A stretch of DNA of 64,000 bases from Zoogloea sp. 1C4 (GTDB taxonomy: Bacteria > Pseudomonadota > Gammaproteobacteria > Burkholderiales > Rhodocyclaceae), in contig NZ_SSXU01000019.1 of assembly GCF_009469605.1 (NCBI RefSeq), forward strand, positions 1 to 64,000, read 5' to 3'. The first letter of the stretch is position 1. Each line of letters begins with the position of its first letter. The position numbers were made by a program, and so were the translations under genes. The notes under the pieces were generated by a model. The model was not told where the DNA came from. It worked only from the letters and a program-made list of their open reading frames with translations, and ran no database searches. Shown piece by piece: positions 1-8,216 of the stretch.

Positions 1-127
1 GCTCGAACCCATCGGCTACATCCCCCCGGCCGAAGCTGAGGCAAACTACTACCGGCAACTCGCCAGTCAGGCCGAAACGCCGGCCTGACTTAAACCAAAT
101 GGCCTCCACGGAAGGCGGGGCGGTTCA
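1..127 (+). mobile_element. Right end of an IS3-family insertion sequence (element 1)
   Basis: This segment holds the 3' end of a transposase gene followed by about 39 bases ending in GGGGCGGTTCA, where homology to the interrupted neighbouring element resumes. The reverse complement begins TGAACCGCCCCG, with the TG...CA type terminus usual for IS3 elements. It lies inside the orfB of element 2, so element 1 inserted into element 2. The rest of element 1 lies left of the window. The boundary at 127/128 is inferred from where element 2 coding homology stops and was not checked against an intact copy. Confidence 0.7.
2..88 (+). CDS. IS3-family transposase OrfB, C-terminal fragment (runs off left edge)
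   Basis: Only the last 28 codons are in the window. The peptide contains IGYIPPAEAE followed by NYYRQLASQAE and a stop at 86-88. The GY(I/V)xPAE motif is the usual C-terminus of IS3-family integrase-type transposases, just after the DDE core. The gene is oriented opposite to the second transposase at 128-859. It probably belongs to a complete or near-complete copy extending left. Confidence 0.75.
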   Translation, partial: LEPIGYIPPAEAEANYYRQLASQAETPA

Positions 128-583
128 ACTCCCGGCTGAAGCAGCCGACCACCAGTGCCAGTGTGGCCCAGCCGTCTCGTCCCGCCCAAACACGGCACAG
201 ATCCGTCGCCCAGCGTTCGTTGGGCTGGGATGCGCTGGAGCGCCGCGCCTCGATCCGGGGCCGAAACCCGACCGGACGCCTCCGCACCTGCCAGCCGCGC
301 AGCTGGAACACCCGCTGCACCGTGTTCTTGTTGAACCCCAGCAGGTGGGCCACCGTCCGGTAGCCAAAGGACGGGTTGTCCTCGATCATCGCCTTGATCG
401 GTTCGGCAAAGCGGGGCTGCACCTTCGGCGGGGCCTTCACCGACTGGTAGTAGAACGTGCGACGGGGCACTTCAAACCACCGGCACAGCTGACTGATCGA
501 GACGACGATCCCTTCTTCCTTGAGTCCCTGGCGGATCGTCTCGATCACTTCTCGTCCTCGCCCAGCAGGGACTGCAATTTTTT
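128..583 (-). pseudogene. IS3-family transposase OrfB, truncated by insertion of element 1
   Basis: The reading frame enters by -1 frameshift from orfA at the A7 run and encodes an HTH_21-like region (PRRTFYYQS, IEDNPSFGYRTVAHLLG) and the start of the rve integrase core (ERWATDLCRVWAGRDGW, LALVVGCFSREL). Homology stops right after SREL, where the terminal sequence of element 1 begins, so the second and third acidic residues of the DDE triad are missing. The residues that follow up to the stop near 90 come from the inserted element. The product would be inactive as a transposase. Confidence 0.8.
245..420. repeat. Direct repeat copy A (IS orfB segment)
   Basis: This matches 913-1088 at offset 668 with only scattered differences at the ends; the central stretch from about 286 to 410 is identical. 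It is explained by the two orfB copies. Confidence 0.9.
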
Positions 584-859
584 TCTGGCACGCAGCTCCA
601 GCATCGCTTCTCCATAGGCTTCCTGGAGCTGCTTGATCTGTTTCTCGTACTGCTCCTGGATGTCCAGCGGGTTGGCACGCAGCGCGTTCTCCATGCCCCG
701 CCGGGCCTCGTCGATCCAAGTCTCGATCTCCGACGGGGGCAGATCGTACGCACGGCTCGCCTCCGCCACCGTCGTCTTTCCTTGCAGGACTTCCATCACC
801 AACGCGCTCTTGCGCTTGGCCGTCCAACGCTTGATTTCGTCTTCCATCGCCGTACTCAT
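545..859 (-). CDS. IS3-family transposase OrfA (helix-turn-helix protein)
   Basis: A 104-residue protein of the small OrfA type found upstream of IS3-family transposases. It begins with a conserved RWTAKRKSALVMEVLQGKTT helix-turn-helix region, continues with DLPPSEIETWIDEARRGMEN, and ends in a short coiled segment with EAYGEAMLELRARKK. Its length is normal for OrfA. Near its end the minus strand carries an A7 run (plus 578-584) in the frame A AAA AAA, a classical -1 slippery heptamer. Frameshifting there would join OrfA to the orfB frame to make the active OrfAB fusion. OrfA alone binds IS ends in related elements. Confidence 0.85.
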   Translation of the reverse strand: MSTAMEDEIKRWTAKRKSALVMEVLQGKTTVAEASRAYDLPPSEIETWIDEARRGMENALRANPLDIQEQYEKQIKQLQEAYGEAMLELRARKKLQSLLGEDEK

Positions 860-907
860 GTGTCGTTCCTTTCAAGGTTAACACCTGAGTAGGGTTTCAC
901 TGGGTCA

Positions 908-1090
908 ATACAGCGCCTCGATCCGCGGCCGAAACCCGACTGGGCGCTTCCTGACCTGCCAGCCGCGCAGCTGGAACACCCGCTGCACCGTGTTCTTGTT
1001 GAACCCCAGCAGGTGGGCCACCGTCCGGTAGCCAAAGGACGGGTTGTCCTCGATCATCGCCTTGATCGGTTCGGCAAAATGGGGCTGAAC
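908..1090 (-). pseudogene. Internal orfB fragment of an IS3-family element (element 3)
   Basis: Bases 913-1088 repeat bases 245-420 in the same orientation at a fixed offset of 668, with about ten differences clustered at the two ends and a long identical core. The fragment encodes the same HTH/early-core part of orfB and has neither start nor stop. It sits between the end of element 2 and the guaA terminator, and appears to be the remnant into which element 2 jumped. Confidence 0.8.
913..1088. repeat. Direct repeat copy B (IS orfB segment)
   Basis: Partner of 245-420. The near identity means recombination between the copies could delete about 668 bases, including orfA. Confidence 0.9.
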
Positions 1091-1103
1091 TAGCTCCTGA
1101 AAA

Positions 1104-1128
1104 CAAAAACCCCGGCATTGCCGGGGTT
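1104..1128 (-). terminator. Rho-independent terminator of guaA
   Basis: On the minus strand AACCCCGGC, a short AAT loop and GCCGGGGTT are followed by TTTGTTTT. It lies about 50 bases after the guaA stop codon and separates guaA from the IS remnants. Confidence 0.85.
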
Positions 1129-1175
1129 CTAGTGGGTTTTGCGAAGGCCGCCGATGGTCGGCGGCGGAACGGGGA

Positions 1176-2738
<1,563 letters not shown>

Positions 2739-2891
2739 GGCGGGTTCCGGAGGTGAAAACGGGAAGCCCGGCATTATACCGCCAGCCGCATTCGGCTGCC
2801 TGTGCCGCGTTGTGCGCCGGTAGGCAAGGCGCGGCGGACGTGGCAGGATTGGGCGCCTTGACCGGTCAATCCTTTTTTCCACTAATCAAAC

Positions 2892-3482
2892 ATGATCAAG
2901 CCCCGCATCGTCGTCGGCATCAGCGGTGCCAGTGGTTTCCAGTACGGCATGAAGGCCCTCGAGCTCCTGCGGCCGATGGACGTGGAAGTGCACCTCGTGA
3001 TCTCGAAGGGCGCCCAGCTCACCCGGGCGATGGAGACCGACGTGCCGCCCGGCGCGGCTGAGGCGTTGGCAGATGTCGTCCATACGCCGCAGAACCTCGG
3101 CGCGGCGATCTCCAGCGGTTCGTTCCAGACCCTCGGGATGCTGGTGGCGCCGTGTTCCATGAGCAGCCTTGGGGCGATCGCCCACGGCATCACCGAAAAC
3201 CTCCTCACCCGCGCCGCCGACGTGGTACTGAAGGAACGCCGCCGGCTGGTGCTGATGGTGCGCGAGACACCGCTTCACCTGGGCCATCTGCGCAACATGA
3301 CGGCCGTCACCGAGATGGGCGGGGTGATCTTTCCGCCGGTGCCGGCGCTATATCACAAGCCGGCGTCGGTGGATGCGCTGGTCACCCACAGCGTGGCGCG
3401 GGCGCTGGATCTGTTCGGCCTGCCGGTGGCGGGCATGCTCCGCTGGGGCGAGACGCCCGCAGAGCCGCCCGAGAACGGCTGA
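2892..3482 (+). CDS. ubiX: Flavin prenyltransferase UbiX
   Basis: A 196-residue protein of the UbiX/Pad1 flavoprotein family. It makes the prenylated FMN cofactor used by UbiD-type decarboxylases, for example 4-hydroxy-3-octaprenylbenzoate decarboxylase in ubiquinone synthesis. Visible hallmarks are the N-terminal VVGISGASG nucleotide-binding loop, the [32 protein letters not shown] region (seen at residues about 86-118) and [18 protein letters not shown]. Length is typical. It is divergent from guaA with about 150 bases between the two starts. No ubiD is in the window. Confidence 0.95.
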   Translation: MIKPRIVVGISGASGFQYGMKALELLRPMDVEVHLVISKGAQLTRAMETDVPPGAAEALADVVHTPQNLGAAISSGSFQTLGMLVAPCSMSSLGAIAHGITENLLTRAADVVLKERRRLVLMVRETPLHLGHLRNMTAVTEMGGVIFPPVPALYHKPASVDALVTHSVARALDLFGLPVAGMLRWGETPAEPPENG

Positions 3483-3575
3483 AGCAGGCGCCTTCAACGC
3501 CATGCCGTTTGCTTGTTGCGGCACTTCTGGATAGGCTTACAGCGATAAACAATTCTTGATCGTCAGAGGCAAGTC

Positions 3576-4376
3576 ATGTCCGACCGCGAGGCGCTTTACC
3601 GGGCCGCAATCGGCCCCAAGAACCAGGATTACTATTTAAGCCGCTTCCTGGCTTTCGACGAGGCCGGCAAGGCCGGGCCCAGCTGGAACTGGCCGGCGGC
3701 GCTGCTGACCTTCTTCTGGTTCATCTACCGGCGGATGTGGGCGGTCGGCTTTGCCTATCTCGTCGCCGCCAACCTTCTCGCATGGATCATCGGGATGATC
3801 TTCGGCGACATTGGCCCGCTCATTGCGCTGATCGCCCAGGTGGCGCTGCCGGGCATGTACGCCAACATGCTTTACCATGCCCACTGCAACCAGAAGATCG
3901 AAGAGGCGCTGGCTGCCGGCACCGATCCTGCCTATCAGCTGGGCGTGCTCGAAGGAAAAGGCGGAACCAGCCGCAGCGGGGCGATCATCGGCTTTGTACT
4001 GCTGGGTTTCGTGGTGCTCGGGATGTTGGCGGCAGTGGCGATTCCCCAGTACCAGACCTACCTGAACAAGGCCAAGGTGGCCGAGGCCGCAGCCCTTGGG
4101 CGCAGGGCGGTCGAGTCGGTGGAAGCCTACCGGCGTCAGCACGATGAACTGCCGGCCAAGCTGGTGGAGGCGGGCTTCATTCCCACGCCGCCGCTTCACG
4201 TCTACAGCATCGAGATGGACGGGCCGGCGATGGTCGTCACGATCCGCCAGGGCGCGGGCTTTCCGGACGGCGGCCGGCTGATCTGGGAGCTCACCGAGTC
4301 GGCCGACGGTAAAACGGCCTGGCGTTGCCGCGCCCAGCGTCTGCCGGCGCCAACCTTGCCGGAGGATTGCCGCTAA
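3576..4376 (+). CDS. DUF2628 membrane domain fused to a type IV pilin-like domain, function unknown
   Basis: The 266-residue protein starts with a DUF2628-like region (WNWPAALLTFFWFIYRRMW near residues 39-57) and two or three membrane segments to about residue 110. After a short Gly/Ser linker comes a second hydrophobic helix (FVLLGFVVLGMLAAVAIPQY, about residues 137-156) that continues into an amphipathic helix. This resembles the N-terminal stalk of a type IV pilin without a prepilin leader cleavage site at the protein N-terminus. The C-terminus has two Cys (WRCRAQ and EDCR) spaced like a pilin disulfide loop. It may display a pilin-like head outside the inner membrane. Function cannot be assigned from sequence. 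It lies alone after ubiX. Confidence 0.8.
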   Translation: MSDREALYRAAIGPKNQDYYLSRFLAFDEAGKAGPSWNWPAALLTFFWFIYRRMWAVGFAYLVAANLLAWIIGMIFGDIGPLIALIAQVALPGMYANMLYHAHCNQKIEEALAAGTDPAYQLGVLEGKGGTSRSGAIIGFVLLGFVVLGMLAAVAIPQYQTYLNKAKVAEAAALGRRAVESVEAYRRQHDELPAKLVEAGFIPTPPLHVYSIEMDGPAMVVTIRQGAGFPDGGRLIWELTESADGKTAWRCRAQRLPAPTLPEDCR

Positions 4377-4480
4377 GGTCGGGATTGACGACCAGCGCTC
4401 TGGCTGAGATGGGTTCGGCTGGCTGTCTGCCTGAACGGTGATTCAGATCTGGCCTGTGAGTGGTGGTCGAACTGTACGAT

Positions 4481-4509
4481 ACGCAGGCGGATGGGCGATC
4501 CGCCTGCGT
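4481..4509. repeat. Perfect 12-base inverted repeat between convergent genes
   Basis: ACGCAGGCGGAT is followed by the loop GGGCG and its exact reverse complement. There is no T run on either side, so it is only a possible bidirectional terminator for the DUF2628/pilin gene and the secretion operon that converge here. Confidence 0.6.
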
Positions 4510-4575
4510 CGGGTTGATGGCGCTGGTGATGGGGCTTGAGATAGGCCTTTGCCGGACGGACCGGGCCCGGCCGTC

Positions 4576-6720
4576 TTACCAGCCCGATTCGCGGATCAGC
4601 AGTGCGGCGCCGGAGCGGACGAAATCGCCGGCAAGGGATTTCGGCTGGCCGTAGATCGTCACCGCGCCGCGCAGCACATGGCCCGGGGGCTGCTCGCCTT
4701 CATCCACCGCCAGCACCACGCGATACACCGCCCGCTCGGGGATCAGCTGCCCGTTGCGTTCGCGCACCAGTACCTCGCCGCCGTGGCCCACAGCCAGCAT
4801 GGCGTCCGGCAGGGCGCGGGTGGCGTCCCGGTCGATGCGCACCACCTTCAGGGATCGGGTCGGCAGGCCCGGGGTTTCCGGCAGGAAGCGTCCGCTGTCG
4901 CCCACCGACACACGTTCCACCTCGGCGTCGGTGAGGTAGGTTTCCACTTCCCACGCCTTAGGATCGATGAGCACGCCCAGCTGCTGCTGACGGCCCACGG
5001 TTTCGCCCACGCGCAGGTCGGGCGCGATGTCGGCGAGCACCCCGTCGAAGGGCGCGGTGACGGTGTAGCGCTTGAGCTCGTCGGCGGTGCCGGCGAGTTC
5101 GGCCTTGGCGGCTTCGAGTTCCTCGACGGTGACCGGCTGACGCGCGCGCAGGGTTTCGTCGAGGCCCGAGACTTCAGCCTGCCAGGCCAGCCGCGAGAAG
5201 CGGGCTTCGGCGAGGCGGCGGCGGTACTCGGCGTCGTCGGTGCTGAGCTTCAGGATCATCTGGCCGGCGGTCACCCCATCGCCGGGCTTTACCGGCATTG
5301 CCTCGATCTGCGCCGGGCCCGGGGAGAATAACGGGTAGTGGCGCGCCGAGCGCATCAGGCCCTGGCTGCTCACCTGGAAGTTCCACGGCACGATGGCAAC
5401 GAGCAGCAGCAGGATCAGCAGCCACAGCTTGCCGCGACCGCTGCCCTTGGCCTTGATCTCGGGCCAGCGGCTGCGCCACTCGGTGATTTCCTTCCACATG
5501 GGCAACATCACGAACCATCCGATCTCGACCGCAAACAACAGAATCCCGAGCGCCTTGAAGAAGTAGTGGTACACCAGCAGGGCGATGCCGATGAAGAGCA
5601 CCAGCCGGTAAAGCCAGACGCCGTAGGCGAAGAGGATGAGCCCCCGGCGACGGGCCGCCGGCAGGAATTCCGGCACCGGCTCGCCGAGGCCGAACAGGCG
5701 CTCGCGCAGGTCCCAGCGGGCCAGCGCAAAGGAGCGGGCGTGGAGGTTGGGAAAGTCGAGATAGTCGGAGAGCAGGAAGTAGCCGTCGAAGCGCATGAAG
5801 GGGCTCGCGTTGATCGCCACGGTGGCGACCCAGGTGGTGGTGGCCAGCATGAAGGCGGTGCCGCGCAGGGTGCCATCTGGCAGCAGCGCCCAGGCGAGCG
5901 TTGCCCAGGCGGCCACGGCGAGTTCGGTGAGGATGCCGGCGGCGCCCACGGCGAGGCGGTCCTGCCGGCGGGTCAGGCGCCAGGCTTCGTTCACGTCGGT
6001 GTAGGCCACCGGCCACATCACCAGGAAGGCGACACCCATGGTCGGCACCCGGCAGCCCAGCCGCCGGGCGGTGAAGGCGTGGCCGAGCTCGTGGAGCACC
6101 TTCACGAAGATCAGCGCCACGCCATAGCCCATCGCGCCCTGCCAGGTGAGGGTATCCACCAGCGTGGCGGCGAAGTGCTCCCACTGGCGCACCACCTGAT
6201 ACAGCCCCAGCGCCAGCGCGGCGAGGGTGACGCGCAGGAAGGTGGCCGAGTAGAACAGCTCGACCCGCGGCAGCTGGCGCACCAGCCAGCGGTCCGGGCG
6301 GATCAGCGGTACGCGGAAGAACAGGTAGTGGTGCAGCAGCCATTGCCACAGGGTGTTGTGGCGGGCTTTCTCCTGAAAGACGAGGCGGGCGGTGCCGGCT
6401 TCGCCAAGGGGCCGGATGAGCTGGTGATCGGTGAGGAAGCGCACCACCAGATCCACGTCGTGCGCGTCTAGGCTGAGGGTGGTTTCGGCTTCGACGGCGT
6501 CGACGATCTTCGCCGGATCGCCCAGGTGCCAGCGGGCGAGGATCTCGAAGGTGGTCCAGTCGATGCGGTAGAACTGGTTGCGCACCGGGTCGTGGAGGCT
6601 CCAGGTGGGCGCGCCATCAAGGCTCGCCGGGCCGTCGAGGAGGGCGAGTTCGTCGCGCAGCGGCGGGAGGTTGCGGGGAAGATCGGCCGCGAGGGCGGAG
6701 GCGTCGAGGGCTGCCTGCAT
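4576..6720 (-). CDS. M50 (site-2 protease-like) membrane protein with PqqD-like N-terminus and HlyD-like C-terminus
   Basis: The 714-residue protein has three parts. Residues about 45-105 look like a PqqD-type winged helix (YRIDWTTFEILARWHLGD, then DLVVRFLTDHQLIRP). Residues about 125-440 form a polytopic membrane domain with the zinc motif HELGH at 210-214 and a later NASPFMRFDGYFLLSD segment that supplies the NxxPxxxxDG third-ligand motif of M50 proteases. From about 440 a membrane helix leads to a biotinyl-lipoyl/HlyD barrel (PVKPGDGVTAGQ, TAPFDGVLADIAPDLRVGE). Such fusions are annotated as putative peptide zinc metalloproteases and occur near type I-like exporters. It is last in the adhesin operon, 12 bases after the HlyD gene. 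I infer a role in exporting or maturing the adhesin; this is not demonstrated. Confidence 0.9.
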   Translation of the reverse strand: MQAALDASALAADLPRNLPPLRDELALLDGPASLDGAPTWSLHDPVRNQFYRIDWTTFEILARWHLGDPAKIVDAVEAETTLSLDAHDVDLVVRFLTDHQLIRPLGEAGTARLVFQEKARHNTLWQWLLHHYLFFRVPLIRPDRWLVRQLPRVELFYSATFLRVTLAALALGLYQVVRQWEHFAATLVDTLTWQGAMGYGVALIFVKVLHELGHAFTARRLGCRVPTMGVAFLVMWPVAYTDVNEAWRLTRRQDRLAVGAAGILTELAVAAWATLAWALLPDGTLRGTAFMLATTTWVATVAINASPFMRFDGYFLLSDYLDFPNLHARSFALARWDLRERLFGLGEPVPEFLPAARRRGLILFAYGVWLYRLVLFIGIALLVYHYFFKALGILLFAVEIGWFVMLPMWKEITEWRSRWPEIKAKGSGRGKLWLLILLLLVAIVPWNFQVSSQGLMRSARHYPLFSPGPAQIEAMPVKPGDGVTAGQMILKLSTDDAEYRRRLAEARFSRLAWQAEVSGLDETLRARQPVTVEELEAAKAELAGTADELKRYTVTAPFDGVLADIAPDLRVGETVGRQQQLGVLIDPKAWEVETYLTDAEVERVSVGDSGRFLPETPGLPTRSLKVVRIDRDATRALPDAMLAVGHGGEVLVRERNGQLIPERAVYRVVLAVDEGEQPPGHVLRGAVTIYGQPKSLAGDFVRSGAALLIRESGW

Positions 6721-6732
6721 CGCGCTGGCCCC

Positions 6733-8193
6733 TCAGAGGCCGGTGGCCTGGCGCAGGCTCGCCAGCGGGCGGCGCAGCACCCAGTAGGCCAGCGGCACGT
6801 GCTCACCGCGAACCTTCACGGTGCCCTTGAGGCCAACCCGCGGCTTTTCCTGGCCTTTGGCAAGAGTGGCGCGCAGGCGGTAGGCAAAGCTGCCGTCGGG
6901 GCGCGACACCGCCTCGTGGGCGAGGTAGCGCACGGTGGCTTCCACCGGCTGCAGCGGCGAGGCGTTGAGGTAGAGGGTGACTTCGGCGCCTGGTGGCAGA
7001 TCGATGACATCGCCGGGGCTGAGCCAGGCTTCCACCTCGGCGTCGTCGGCGCCGGCGATGGTGATGATGCGTTCGCCGGTGCTCACCGGCTTGCCGATCC
7101 ACTCGCTCGGGTCGTCCATCAGCACGATGCCGTCCCGCGGCGCGGTGGCCTGGGCTTTTGCGAACTGAGCCGAGAGCAGGTCGGCTTCGGCCTGACGCTC
7201 GGCGATGCGGCCTTGCAGGATCGCCAGCTGGGCCTTGCTCTTGGGGTCGAACACGGCTTGCTGGGCCGACTGGCGGTATTCGGCTTCGGCGGTCACCAGC
7301 CCTTGCTTGGCCACCGCGAGGCGGCTGGAGAGGGTGGTGAGATCGAGCTGGAACAGCTTGTCGCCGGCCTTGACCTGGCTGTTGGGGGTGACGAAGAACT
7401 TGTCCACCGTGCCATCGAGCGGTGCGCGGACGACCGCCGGCTGGGCCGGGACGAGTTCGCCCGGAGCGAGCACGCTGAAGCGCACCGGGAAGAGCGCCAC
7501 GGCAGCGGCGAGAATGGAATAGCGCAGGGTGCGCCGGTGCCACAGGGCGGCCACATTGGCGCGCAGGTCGGCGGCCTGCCATCGGCGCATCCGCTTGAGC
7601 CGGAAGCGCCAGCCATGAAAGGTAAGCCAGTGGCGGCGCCAGGCCTTGCGGTCGGCAGCATCGGGCCAGGCGTCGGCCAGCATGCGCCAGCGGCTCCTGA
7701 CGTCGGGTTTGGCCTGGATCTGCCATTCGTGGCTCCAGATGTCGGCCCATTCGGTGACGAGGCCGATCTCGCCTGGCTGCCACGGGGTGTCCCGGGCAAG
7801 CAGCAGGCCGCCCGGGGTCGATCTGGAAAGGGGCACCCACAGGGCGTGGGCGGGGAGCCATTCGTCCCACTCGGCCGCCTCGGCCGGTGCCAGGGTGTTG
7901 GGCGACACCACGCAGGGGGTGTCGCCTTCCTTGAGGAGTTGCCGTGCGACCCGCTCCAGCCACTGGGCGAAGGGGGCGTTGGCATCCGGGCTGACCACCC
8001 CGGACAAGGCCACCACGCCCCGATCGGCCAGCCACAGGGCGGCTTGCCGGTAGGGCGCGAGGGCCAGGGTCTCGTTCACCGCGATGAAGCCCAGTTCCGC
8101 CGGCGACGCCGCCAGCCGGGCCCGGCGCGCCAGGTGCAGCAGCGCGCCAAGGGAGTGGGAAATGAAGGCGTCGTTATCGGACGGGCTGCTCAC
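6733..8193 (-). CDS. HlyD-family membrane fusion protein with a large N-terminal extension
   Basis: The 486-residue protein begins at a GTG preceded by GAGGTCACC. Residues 1 to about 230 form a soluble region of uncertain family, perhaps GAF-like (LALAPYRQAALWLADRGVVAL, ALWVPLSR). One membrane helix follows near 237-256 (SILAAAVALFPVRFSVL), then a HlyD adaptor: lipoyl half-motif VRAPLDGTVDKFFVTPNSQVKAGD, a short helical hairpin (about 300-350), the second half-motif ATAPRDGIVLMDD and a beta-barrel. HlyD proteins bridge an inner-membrane pump and TolC. The N-terminal domain would be cytoplasmic, where canonical HlyD has only a short tail. It is 23 bases downstream of the adhesin and pairs with the M50-HlyD protein. 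Confidence 0.88.
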   Translation of the reverse strand: MSSPSDNDAFISHSLGALLHLARRARLAASPAELGFIAVNETLALAPYRQAALWLADRGVVALSGVVSPDANAPFAQWLERVARQLLKEGDTPCVVSPNTLAPAEAAEWDEWLPAHALWVPLSRSTPGGLLLARDTPWQPGEIGLVTEWADIWSHEWQIQAKPDVRSRWRMLADAWPDAADRKAWRRHWLTFHGWRFRLKRMRRWQAADLRANVAALWHRRTLRYSILAAAVALFPVRFSVLAPGELVPAQPAVVRAPLDGTVDKFFVTPNSQVKAGDKLFQLDLTTLSSRLAVAKQGLVTAEAEYRQSAQQAVFDPKSKAQLAILQGRIAERQAEADLLSAQFAKAQATAPRDGIVLMDDPSEWIGKPVSTGERIITIAGADDAEVEAWLSPGDVIDLPPGAEVTLYLNASPLQPVEATVRYLAHEAVSRPDGSFAYRLRATLAKGQEKPRVGLKGTVKVRGEHVPLAYWVLRRPLASLRQATGL

Positions 8194-8216
8194 GGTGACC
8201 TCGACTGGGTGGCGGA

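Larger units (their letters stand above)
128..907 (-). mobile_element. Truncated IS3-family element (element 2), orfA intact and orfB interrupted
   Basis: Reading leftwards from 907, the element has a terminal sequence starting TGACCCAGTG, an intact orfA (545-859) and an orfB in the -1 frame that breaks at about 128 where element 1 was inserted. The right boundary at 907 is directly followed by a fragment of another orfB (913-1088), which suggests that element 2 itself inserted into an older copy. Element 2 cannot be autonomous in this window because its DDE transposase is cut; element 1 could supply transposase if it is complete outside the window. Confidence 0.65.
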
